A DNA stretch of 11,334 nucleotides, taken from NCBI GenBank assembly GCA_016296635.1, contig JAEDIZ010000065.1, positions 1-11,334 of the forward strand, read 5' to 3'. Shown in pieces: positions 1 through 6,353 of this stretch. The notes beneath the pieces were generated by a model, which was not told the origin of the DNA, did not search any database, and worked only from the letters and a program-made list of their open reading frames with translations. This stretch comes from Oscillospiraceae bacterium (GTDB taxonomy: Bacteria > Bacillota > Clostridia > Oscillospirales > Oscillospiraceae). Each line of letters starts with the position of its first letter. Position 1 is the stretch's first letter. Made by a program: the position numbers and the translations under genes.

Positions 1-601
1 AATCATGGGACACGGCCTGCTTCATGTAACCCAGCAGTTCCGGAAACTGCTCCTGCCGGTCATAAAGATACTGCAGTACTTCCAGCATCATCTGCGTAGA
101 ATAGACATGATCGTAAAAATAGGAGGGATCAAGTTCCTCTTCCGTCACGGAGAAGTATTTCAGCATGGCGCGCTTATAGCCCTCGAAGCCGCCGAGATAG
201 GAAACGAGCGCGAAGGAAAGCTCATTGTTGGAATTGACGATGCTTTCCTCGTGGATATATCGAAGCGTGGCACCGCCCTGAGTCATGACCATATCCGGCG
301 CAATTTCGCCGGCGTTTTCCATCTCATAAAAATAGAGATTCAGCGGCAGCTTATAGGTGCTGGCTCCGTACATGAGGGCGGTTTCGATAAAATTGTAGGT
401 TTCCTGAGTGACGGTGTTGTAATAACTGACGGCAAAATTATTCTCATCAAGACCGTTCTCTTCCATGAACTGTGCCATCAGTCCATCGAGCGTTTTGCCG
501 GCCATATCCCGGTCAGAATACGGGCCGCATTCGACGGCAGATACTGTGGCTGTCAGAAGAAAGATACAGAGCATTGCTGCCAGAGCTTTTTTTGCGTGCA
601 C
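1..601 (-). CDS. Exported serine hydrolase, class A beta-lactamase-like (C-terminus outside window)
   Basis: Reading the minus strand from a GTG at 601 gives 200 open codons to the window edge, so the C-terminus is missing. The start is chosen because GGAAG lies about 9 bases upstream and because it gives a full signal peptide: two lysines at 4-5, a hydrophobic core at about 6-20, and a likely signal peptidase cut after VSA (20-22). The mature part carries S-T-Y-K at 81-84, the S-x-x-K nucleophile/base motif of the beta-lactamase and D,D-peptidase superfamily. About 40 residues later comes S-N-N at 124-126, at the place of the class A S-D-N motif. The third motif (K-T/S-G) would lie outside the window. 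Such proteins act outside the membrane on beta-lactams or peptidoglycan-like peptides. A true beta-lactamase cannot be told from a cell-wall hydrolase or an inactive relative here. Family assignment is fairly sure; substrate is unknown. Confidence 0.75.
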   Translation of the reverse strand, partial: MHAKKALAAMLCIFLLTATVSAVECGPYSDRDMAGKTLDGLMAQFMEENGLDENNFAVSYYNTVTQETYNFIETALMYGASTYKLPLNLYFYEMENAGEIAPDMVMTQGGATLRYIHEESIVNSNNELSFALVSYLGGFEGYKRAMLKYFSVTEEELDPSYFYDHVYSTQMMLEVLQYLYDRQEQFPELLGYMKQAVSHD

Positions 602-632
602 TTGGGTTCACTTCCGTTTTTCCTTTTTTCGC

Positions 633-661
633 ATCATACCTCTTTCAAAAAGAAAAAGCAA
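633..661 (-). promoter_or_regulatory. Probable SigA-type promoter of the serine hydrolase gene
   Basis: On the minus strand, TTGCTT (656-661) and TATGAT (633-638) are separated by exactly 17 bases, about 30 bases before the GTG at 601. The -10 box is a 5/6 match and the -35 box is weak. Confidence 0.45.
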
Positions 662-670
662 TGACCATTC

Positions 671-698
671 ACGGATTGAGGATCTTTCACATATGGTA
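671..698 (+). promoter_or_regulatory. Candidate mother-cell sporulation (SigK/SigE-like) promoter
   Basis: AC at 671-672, a 17-base spacer, then CATATGGTA at 690-698. This fits the SigK consensus known from Bacillus (AC, 16-17 bases, CATAnnnTA). Predicted transcription would start near 706-708, leaving a leader of about 40 bases before the ATG at 749. No convincing SigA box pair with correct spacing was found for this gene. The motif is short and could be chance. Confidence 0.4.
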
Positions 699-748
699 AA
701 ACAGCGAGACCATCCTATTGACTTTTCTGATTCTGAGGAGTGGATTTC

Positions 749-1552
749 ATGGGTCATTCTTATCAATACACGACAACAGGCGGACAGAGTGCCGAGTGTG
801 AGCAGCAGAACATGGAAGCGGTCAGCGAATGCGGCTGCCAAAGCGGTGCTTTACCGACTGTGGAGGAAGCCAATGTTGACTGCGGCTGCGGCTGCAGCTG
901 TGCACCGGGGATGCTGGGTGCCCTCCGGCTTCTTTGCCATGCAAGATTTTCTGCCCTGATCGATTACAGCCAGTTTGCCTTCATCACGGAGCATTTCGTG
1001 CTTGGCACCTCGCTCAGCTGTCCGGATGAAGTCACAACCGCATACGACAATCTGACGGGGCCGCTGGCAGGGGAACTGACGGAGGTTTCTCCGTTGTCCT
1101 GCCGCAGACTCGGCGTATCGGGACAGATTTACAATGCACAGCCGGCCTGCTCCGTGACCTGCTGCGCGGACGGCCCGGGCTTTTCTGCTTCGGAGCTTTC
1201 GCTTTGCTCCGTCAAAGCTATTGCCTTCGGCGTTGTAGCGGAGCCCGTGCCGGCACCGGCGGATCCCACATCGCTGACGCCGTATCAGAAGGCCAAGACG
1301 CTGTTCTATCAGACCATGCATCCCGGCTGCCCGATCCGTCCCATCACCATTCGTCCGACGCCCTGCGACAGCGCACCTTCTCCGGCCTGCACCGATCTGG
1401 ACTGCCGCCGCACGGTTTCGCTGACGGCAGGGCCGCTGGTAGTAGGTAATGTCAGCATGATCGGCAGGATCGGCGGCGTTTATGTGCTGGCAAATGACGA
1501 AAGTGAACGCTTCTATTTTGTCTGCGCGGACAGCGTGGATTTTGTCGGCTGA
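749..1552 (+). CDS. Cysteine-rich protein of unknown function, possible spore-surface protein
   Basis: This 267-residue protein is not one I recognise. The ATG at 749 is preferred over an in-frame GTG at 740 because GAGGAG (735-740) then sits 8 bases before the start; with the GTG the ribosome site would overlap the codon. There are 19 cysteines, at 17, 28, 30, 45, 47, 49, 51, 63, 91, 118, 134, 138, 139, 153, 194, 206, 214, 219 and 259. They include a C-G-C-G-C-S-C cluster at 45-51 and a C-C pair at 138-139. There is no signal peptide or clear membrane helix. The middle (about 55-90) looks like a folded, hydrophobic segment, 164-215 is proline- and cysteine-rich, and the C-terminal 35 residues look like a small beta-rich module. 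Cysteine richness, absence of export signals and a SigK-like promoter suggest a disulfide-crosslinked spore coat component or a metal-binding protein; this is inference. It stands alone, diverging from the serine hydrolase gene and followed by a strong terminator. Confidence 0.75.
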   Translation: MGHSYQYTTTGGQSAECEQQNMEAVSECGCQSGALPTVEEANVDCGCGCSCAPGMLGALRLLCHARFSALIDYSQFAFITEHFVLGTSLSCPDEVTTAYDNLTGPLAGELTEVSPLSCRRLGVSGQIYNAQPACSVTCCADGPGFSASELSLCSVKAIAFGVVAEPVPAPADPTSLTPYQKAKTLFYQTMHPGCPIRPITIRPTPCDSAPSPACTDLDCRRTVSLTAGPLVVGNVSMIGRIGGVYVLANDESERFYFVCADSVDFVG

Positions 1553-1576
1553 GTTTCATTATTCGGATCGTCATGA

Positions 1577-1607
1577 AAAATCCCGCCTTCAAAAAAGGCG
1601 GGATTTT
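1577..1607. terminator. Bidirectional rho-independent terminator
   Basis: A perfect 13-bp stem, AAAATCCCGCCTT (1577-1589) with AAGGCGGGATTTT (1595-1607), and a 5-base loop. The A- and T-rich ends serve both strands. It sits between two convergent genes, ending the cysteine-rich gene on plus and the yhaN-like operon on minus. Confidence 0.92.
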
Positions 1608-1609
1608 GT

Positions 1610-3787
1610 CTATTGAAGTGTGTTCAGCGCTTCCTCTTCGCGCTTTTGGCAGGAAAACAGCAGAATCTGCCTTGTTTTGGCTTCTTCTTTCAAGACCTGC
1701 AGCGCTTTTTCCATGCGCGTGTCATCGAACATAACAAGTGCATCGTCCAGAATCAGCGGTGCTTCCGCGCCCAAAAGCAGCCGGCAGAGCGCCAGACGCA
1801 CAGCAAGATACAACTGATCCGCCGTTCCGCCGGAAAGCGTCAGCAGCTGATGCATGGCTGTTTCCTCGGTTTGTCCGGCCTCCAGCCGGAAATCCCGGTC
1901 AAGCAGGATGCGGTTATAGCGCTGTCCGGTGAGATCTGCAAAGATGGAGCCGGAGAGCTTTGCAAGCTGCGGGGCAAATCGGGTTTCCAACTCGCTGCTT
2001 GCCTTCTGCATGGCACTTTCTGCCAGCTCCAGTGCGCGGAATCGATCCTGCAGCTCGGAAATCTGCTTCTCCAGCGCTTCTTTTTGCGCGTACAGTTTTG
2101 CCGGATCGCCGAAGCCTTCTGCCCGGCCGCGGCTTAAATCCAGCCGGGAGCGGATAGCTGCCTGCTCATCGCGGACAAGCTCCAGCTCTGCCTGTGCCTG
2201 CGCCCGGTCATAGCGTGACCAGTCACCCTCCGGCACCGGGATATCGGCGGCATCCCCCAAGGCTTGAGAAAACAGCGCCAGCTGCGCCCGAGCATTTTCT
2301 GTTTGCAGGGCGGCTTTTTCGCAGGCGGCATACCGTGCCTGCGCCTGCGAAAGTGCAAGTCGCACGCCGGGCAGGTCTTCCGTCTGCGGGGAGAACATCG
2401 ATACGCTGCCGATCAGACGCGCAATGCGTTTTTCATATTCCGATTTCTGCTGCAGATACTGCTCCAGTTCCCACTGCGCCTGCGCGCATTGCTGCTTCCA
2501 GACAAGAAGCGCTGAGTGATACTGCGCGGCAAGGGGAACAAAATCATCACGATCTCCGGCGTGATAGGCCTGCCAGAGAAGAAATGCGGCAGAAAGATCA
2601 CGGTGAAGCTTTGCGTTGTGCACAAGGCTCATGACGAGAAGAACGGCGCATGAGAGCACCGGCAGACCGAGTAAGGCGCAGATAAAGATGCTTTTCTTCA
2701 GCAGAATCACGGCAGTCAGTCCGGCAGCGCAAAGACCGAGCAGGATAAGCCACAACGGCCACGGCGCGGCTTTGCCGCCTGTCAGGCGGCTGTATTCTTT
2801 CGCATCCGCCTGCGCTTTGGGTAGAATCTCATCCTCAGCCAAACCGGAAAAAACAGCAGGGCAGTCCGGCTTTTCCGGCACCTGCATGGGAATCGGGGGA
2901 AGAACCGTATTTTCTGCCGAGGAAAGCTGCCGCTGCAGCTCCTGCAAAACCTCCTGCGCAGGGAGAGGGGCTGCCAGCTCCTTCTGCTTTTTTTCGTTTT
3001 CCAGCGCCTGCTCCAGCGCCTTCTCAGCCTGCACTTTCTGCTGCAGCTTCTTTGCCTGTTCGATGGCATCCAGCGCGGAAAGAATCTGTTCCAGCTCGCT
3101 TTTGCGGCCGGTCAGCTCGTCCTGCCGGGCGCGGAGCAGCAGATCTGCTTCGTGGATGGCGTGGATCTTTTCAAGCGCTGCGTCAGTTTCGGCAAGTGCC
3201 TGTTCCAACTCCGGGATTTTGCCGGTGCGATTGTGGCGGATGCGGTTTTTCATTTCTCGCAGCCGTTTGAGAGTGTCGGGAGCGCTGACGGTTTCCTCGC
3301 CGGTGGTGACGAGATCGGAAAGTCTGCGGTCAAGGGCGGCGTCTGCGGAAACGGCCAAAGCCGCCTGATGCATGAAGGCGCTGCGCTCAAAGACGCTGCG
3401 CTCGACACCGGTGAGTTTTTCACCGCAGTTATTGCCCGTCAGTTCTTCTACGGGCAGACCGTTGTCTGCGTCATAGCAGCGGAATACGGACATGGGTGCT
3501 TTTGCGGTACCGGTTCGTTCCAGAATCAGTCTGCGGCCCTGCCAAAGCACCTCCATCTGCCCTTCCATATCGCCGCCGCTCCATGGACGGTAACGGGTCT
3601 TATCGGGCAGAACGCCGGTTTTTGCGCGCTGGGAGGTGTCGATGCCGTAGAGCATTGCAAGCAGGAAAGCTGACCATGTGGATTTGCCGGACTCATTGGG
3701 ACGGGTGATGACATTGAGGCCGTCCTGCAGAATCAGCTCTTCCTTCTGAAGTGTGCCGAAGCTGGCTTTCATGCGAAGAATCTTCAT
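1610..3787 (-). CDS. YhaN/SbcC-like ATPase with coiled coils and a membrane hairpin
   Basis: A 725-residue member of the SMC/Rad50/SbcC-type ATPases, most like the YhaN branch. A Walker A site (P-N-E-S-G-K-S-T, 30-37) follows an N-terminal beta strand. A Q-loop-like H-Q is at 140-141. Heptad-rich, Glu/Gln/Lys/Ala-rich coiled-coil segments span about 190-290 and 430-600. The signature L-S-G-G-T is at 651-655, and Walker B P-L-I-L-D-D-A-L at 677-684 has D-D rather than D-E, as I recall being usual in YhaN-type proteins. Between the coils lie two hydrophobic helices (about 342-362 and 365-390), which would tether the middle to the membrane where SbcC has its zinc hook. At the H-loop position the sequence is F-S-C-Q-K-R, with Gln where many relatives have His. 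The ATG overlaps the TGA of the nuclease gene by 4 bases (ATGA), so the two are translationally coupled. Known role in the family: ATP-driven partner of a Mre11/SbcD-type nuclease in DNA end processing. It is shorter than B. subtilis YhaN. Confidence 0.9.
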   Translation of the reverse strand: MKILRMKASFGTLQKEELILQDGLNVITRPNESGKSTWSAFLLAMLYGIDTSQRAKTGVLPDKTRYRPWSGGDMEGQMEVLWQGRRLILERTGTAKAPMSVFRCYDADNGLPVEELTGNNCGEKLTGVERSVFERSAFMHQAALAVSADAALDRRLSDLVTTGEETVSAPDTLKRLREMKNRIRHNRTGKIPELEQALAETDAALEKIHAIHEADLLLRARQDELTGRKSELEQILSALDAIEQAKKLQQKVQAEKALEQALENEKKQKELAAPLPAQEVLQELQRQLSSAENTVLPPIPMQVPEKPDCPAVFSGLAEDEILPKAQADAKEYSRLTGGKAAPWPLWLILLGLCAAGLTAVILLKKSIFICALLGLPVLSCAVLLVMSLVHNAKLHRDLSAAFLLWQAYHAGDRDDFVPLAAQYHSALLVWKQQCAQAQWELEQYLQQKSEYEKRIARLIGSVSMFSPQTEDLPGVRLALSQAQARYAACEKAALQTENARAQLALFSQALGDAADIPVPEGDWSRYDRAQAQAELELVRDEQAAIRSRLDLSRGRAEGFGDPAKLYAQKEALEKQISELQDRFRALELAESAMQKASSELETRFAPQLAKLSGSIFADLTGQRYNRILLDRDFRLEAGQTEETAMHQLLTLSGGTADQLYLAVRLALCRLLLGAEAPLILDDALVMFDDTRMEKALQVLKEEAKTRQILLFSCQKREEEALNTLQ

Positions 3788-4866
3788 GCCTCCGCCTCCC
3801 GTCCTTCCATGGCGGCGGTACCCAGCCGCGCTGCAAGCGCGAGAATGCGCTTTTCATCCTCATCCGCTTCATCATACTGCGCTTTCAGTTCCCGCAGGAA
3901 AAGTCCGCGCAGGGTATCATCCGTCATGCCGTGCCAAAGCTCCCGCTTCGGTGCGGTTTCATCGCGGATGGAAAGACTGAAAAAACGGCTTTCCAGCTGC
4001 GCTTGCAGGCTGCGGATGTCGATGGGATCTGACTCGCCGGTCAGAATGATGCGGCAGCAGTCGTTTTCCATATGCTCCGGCAGTACGCCGAGAATGGAGG
4101 CAGCCGGGTCATCGCCGACCCTGACGCGGAGAATCTGATATCTGCGCGTTCCGAGCGGTACAAAGTCCAACTGCACCCTGCCGCTGTCGATAGAAACAAG
4201 ATACGCGCCTTTCTCCCCAAGCTCATCAAAGCCGCGGCCCATCATGCAGCCGGGCCAGGCGTAGGTGGTTTTTCCTGCGTGCAACAGTCCGCTTGCCTGA
4301 TGGATATGACCGAGAGCAAGGTAAGAAAGACCCGAAGTGGCAATCTGCGCCTCGGAGATCGCGTTGTAGGCACTGGCGGCGGAAGTCACATCGCCGTGCA
4401 GTACCATGAGATCAAGCCAGCCATCCTGCGGCGCGCGGAAGTTTTCCAATAATCCCTGTGCATGTGCGCTGCAAAAGCCTGCACCGTGAACGCGGCAGGA
4501 AAGCGCCGGAAAAGAAAGCGTTTCGATGGTTTCTTCCTTGAAAATATGTACATTTTCGGGCCACTTCGCGCTCAGATAGGCGCAGCCCGGCAAAAGACAG
4601 TCGTGGTTGCCCGGGGCGATGAGAATCTGCGCTCTGCAGGCGGAAAAGCTGCGGATCAGCGCATCGACGGTCTCCGGGAAAACATTGTCGGAATCAAAAA
4701 TATCTCCGGCAAGAAGCAGAAAATCGCAGTCATTTTGGTTGCAGCAGTCGATCAGCTCCTGCACGAGATTTCGCTGCTCCTTTCTTCTCTGCGCGGCCTG
4801 CTCAGGGCTCAAGGAAGAGAAAGGCGCGTCCAGATGCAGGTCTGCTGCGTGCAGGCATTTAATCAT
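3784..4866 (-). CDS. YhaO/SbcD-like metallophosphoesterase (DNA repair exonuclease subunit)
   Basis: A 360-residue calcineurin-like phosphoesterase. Two-metal site motifs appear in order: D9-x-H11 (A-D-L-H-L-D), G-D-I-F-D at 54-58, G-N-H-D at 86-89, L-H-G-D at 156-159 and G-H-I-H at 186-189. This is the complete Mre11/SbcD signature. The C-terminal 120 residues form the expected capping and partner-binding region. The frame stays open further upstream to 4908, but the ATG at 4866 is chosen: AGGA lies 9 bases ahead, and M-I-K-C-L-H-A-A-D-L is the normal family N-terminus. The start overlaps the end of the ymdB-like gene by 8 bases and the stop overlaps the ATPase start by 4 bases, so this is the middle gene of a three-gene operon. 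It should act as a Mn-dependent nuclease with the ATPase encoded next. Confidence 0.92.
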   Translation of the reverse strand: MIKCLHAADLHLDAPFSSLSPEQAAQRRKEQRNLVQELIDCCNQNDCDFLLLAGDIFDSDNVFPETVDALIRSFSACRAQILIAPGNHDCLLPGCAYLSAKWPENVHIFKEETIETLSFPALSCRVHGAGFCSAHAQGLLENFRAPQDGWLDLMVLHGDVTSAASAYNAISEAQIATSGLSYLALGHIHQASGLLHAGKTTYAWPGCMMGRGFDELGEKGAYLVSIDSGRVQLDFVPLGTRRYQILRVRVGDDPAASILGVLPEHMENDCCRIILTGESDPIDIRSLQAQLESRFFSLSIRDETAPKRELWHGMTDDTLRGLFLRELKAQYDEADEDEKRILALAARLGTAAMEGREAEA

Positions 4867-5635
4867 GGAGCAGGATCCTTTCGACTTTTGTGCAGCGGCG
4901 GGTCGCACAGTCGACGGTGAAAAGGGCAGCGCCCAGCATGCAGGGACCCGGCGCCACTTCGTAGCGGCTGGTCAGCTCGCCACGGAATTTTGCAATGGAC
5001 TGATCCACTCTGACCCCGATGACGGAGTGCACGGGGCCGACCATACCGAGATCCGTCAGATAGCCGGTGCTGTTTGGCAGAATCTGCTCGTCTGCCGTCT
5101 GCACATGGGTATGTGTGCCGAATACGGCGGATGCCTTCCCGTCCAGATAGAAGCCCATGGCGAGTTTTTCGCTGGTGGCTTCCGCATGGAAATCCAGAAA
5201 CAGCGGCATACCGTCCGCTTCCTTCACGATTCTATCGACGACACGGAAGGGATTGTCCGGCGTAAAATCCATGGCGCATCGGCCGATGAGATTTGCCACC
5301 ATGACGGGGCCTGCGTGTGTTTCAAATACGCCCCAGCCTCTGCCGGGCAGGCTCGGCTGATAGTTTCCGGGACGAAGGATATAGCGGTTTTCTTCCAGAT
5401 AGTCCGCAATTTCCCGACGGCCGAAGGTATGATTGCCAAGAGTTATGACGTCTGCACCGGCATCAAACATTTCGTCCGCCTGCCGGGGCGTCAGACCGAT
5501 GCCGGAGGCGTTTTCTCCGTTTACAATGCAGAAATCCGCATTATAGAGCTTTTTGAGACCTCTCAGCTTTTTCTGTAAAAATGCCAGACCGGACTGCCCG
5601 ACTATATCACCGACTGCCAAAACCCGTAGTTCCAT
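4859..5635 (-). CDS. ymdB: YmdB-family metallophosphoesterase (TIGR00282)
   Basis: A 258-residue protein of typical family length. It starts M-E-L-R-V-L-A-V-G-D-I-V-G, with the metal ligand D10. Family motifs follow: N-G-E-N at 39-42, G-N-H-T-F at 67-71, D-F-H-A-E at 148-152 and G-T-H-T-H-V at 173-178. B. subtilis YmdB hydrolyses 2',3'-cyclic nucleotides and influences biofilm and motility choice, probably through RNA turnover; the same activity is likely here but is inferred from homology. The ATG at 5635 has AGGA 7 bases upstream. As first gene of the operon, its last codons (ATGATTAA) contain the start of the yhaO-like gene. That pairing differs from B. subtilis, where ymdB and yhaO-yhaN are at separate loci. 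Confidence 0.93.
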   Translation of the reverse strand: MELRVLAVGDIVGQSGLAFLQKKLRGLKKLYNADFCIVNGENASGIGLTPRQADEMFDAGADVITLGNHTFGRREIADYLEENRYILRPGNYQPSLPGRGWGVFETHAGPVMVANLIGRCAMDFTPDNPFRVVDRIVKEADGMPLFLDFHAEATSEKLAMGFYLDGKASAVFGTHTHVQTADEQILPNSTGYLTDLGMVGPVHSVIGVRVDQSIAKFRGELTSRYEVAPGPCMLGAALFTVDCATRRCTKVERILLHD

Positions 5636-5664
5636 CGCCGTTTCCTGCCTTTCATGTTTTTTTC

Positions 5665-5693
5665 AGTATAGCATTTTCAAAATAGTTTTTCCA
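5665..5693 (-). promoter_or_regulatory. Probable promoter of the ymdB-yhaO-yhaN operon
   Basis: On the minus strand, TGGAAA (5688-5693), a 17-base spacer, then TATACT (5665-5670). The -10 box is 5/6 and the -35 box 4/6. The predicted leader is about 20-25 bases before the ATG at 5635, room for the ribosome site only. It physically overlaps the divergent sigma-gene promoter. Confidence 0.5.
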
Positions 5694-5702
5694 TGTTATA
5701 AT
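5674..5702 (+). promoter_or_regulatory. Upstream promoter P1 of the ECF sigma gene
   Basis: TTTTCA (5674-5679), 17 bases, then a perfect TATAAT (5697-5702). A transcript would begin around 5709, inside the left arm of the hairpin at 5705-5730. It overlaps the divergent operon promoter almost completely, so the two polymerase sites should compete. Confidence 0.5.
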
Positions 5703-5704
5703 GA

Positions 5705-5730
5705 AAAAAAGCATTTTGAGATGCTTTTTT
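5705..5730 (+). terminator. T-tailed hairpin in the sigma-gene leader (terminator or attenuator)
   Basis: AAAAAAGCAT (5705-5714) pairs perfectly with ATGCTTTTTT (5721-5730) across a 6-base loop. No gene ends here, since the flanking genes diverge. A competing pairing, GCATTTT (5711-5717) with AAAATGC (5734-5740), would undo it. It may shield the sigma gene from P1 transcription or act as an attenuator. The run is A/T-rich, so the stem is weak apart from its central GC pairs. Confidence 0.45.
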
Positions 5731-5756
5731 GAAAAAATGCAACCGATCCATATAAA
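5729..5756 (+). promoter_or_regulatory. Downstream promoter P2 of the ECF sigma gene
   Basis: TTGAAA (5729-5734), 16 bases, then TATAAA (5751-5756). Each box is a 5/6 SigA match. P2 lies just after the hairpin, giving a leader of about 27 bases to the GTG at 5790, so it would be independent of the hairpin. Confidence 0.45.
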
Positions 5757-5789
5757 AATCGTCTGAAAGAAAGAGAGGAGGTTTTTGCC

Positions 5790-6353
5790 GTGGAGGATTC
5801 CCAGATCATCGAACTGTACTGGAACCGCGATGAGAGTGCTCTGACAGAAACCGACAGAAAATACGGCAATTACTGCTGGAAGATCGCGCATAATATTCTG
5901 CTGAGTCCCGAGGATGCGGAGGAATGCGTATCCGATACATGGATGCACGCATGGAACGCCATGCCGCCGCAGAAGCCTGCGATTCTGTCTGCATTTCTGG
6001 CAAAGATCACCCGCAATCTGTCCATTGACCGCTATAAGAGCGCCCATGCGGATAAGCGCGGCGGCGGAAGAGTGGCCGTCTGCCTGGACGAGCTGGGTGA
6101 CTGCATTTCGCTCGGAACCGCAACGCCGGAAAGCGTACTGGATGAGCAGGAACTGGCGAGTGTGATTGACCGTTTCCTGCGCACGCTGCCGGAGCGGGAC
6201 TGCAGTATTTTCCTGCGCCGTTACTGGTATGTGGATTCCGTTTCTTCAATCGCAAGACGCTACCGCGTGCCGGAAAACACCATTAAATCCAATCTGTTCC
6301 GCACCCGGAACAAGCTCCGGAAATTCTTGCAGGAGGAGGGCTTTGCGGTATGA
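5790..6353 (+). CDS. ECF-type RNA polymerase sigma factor
   Basis: A 187-residue two-domain sigma-70 family protein. Region 2 spans about 22-85, including A-H-N-I-L-L-S-P-E-D-A-E-E-C-V-S-D-T-W (core binding and -10 recognition) and I-T-R-N-L-S-I-D-R-Y. A short linker spans about 86-125. Region 4 is about 130-183, with L-P-E-R-D-C at 133-138 and a helix-turn-helix, V-S-S-I-A-R-R-Y-R-V-P-E-N-T-I-K-S (151-167), that would read the -35 element. There is no region 1 or 3, as in ECF factors. The GTG start is well supported by AGAGGAGG (5774-5781) at 8 bases. The stop overlaps the next ATG by 4 bases, the usual arrangement for a sigma factor made together with its inhibitor. I could not see a matching autoregulatory ECF promoter by eye; the boxes upstream look SigA-like. 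The regulon is unknown. Confidence 0.93.
   Translation: MEDSQIIELYWNRDESALTETDRKYGNYCWKIAHNILLSPEDAEECVSDTWMHAWNAMPPQKPAILSAFLAKITRNLSIDRYKSAHADKRGGGRVAVCLDELGDCISLGTATPESVLDEQELASVIDRFLRTLPERDCSIFLRRYWYVDSVSSIARRYRVPENTIKSNLFRTRNKLRKFLQEEGFAV

Noticed and set aside
5..664. A 219-codon frame on the plus strand
   Set aside because: The opposite strand encodes a signal peptide and S-x-x-K/S-N-N serine hydrolase motifs. The plus frame is His-rich with no recognisable domain and no ribosome site.
740..748. GTG at 740 as start of the cysteine-rich protein
   Set aside because: It overlaps the GAGGAG ribosome site. The ATG at 749 has ideal 8-base spacing.
851..1321. A 156-codon minus-strand frame opposite the cysteine-rich gene
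   Set aside because: It has no ribosome site and is Arg/Ala/Gly-rich, as an antisense shadow would be. The plus-strand gene has a strong ribosome site and ends at a terminator.
2616..3368. A 250-codon plus-strand frame opposite the ATPase
   Set aside because: It is a Ser/Ala/Cys-rich antisense shadow of the coiled-coil coding region.
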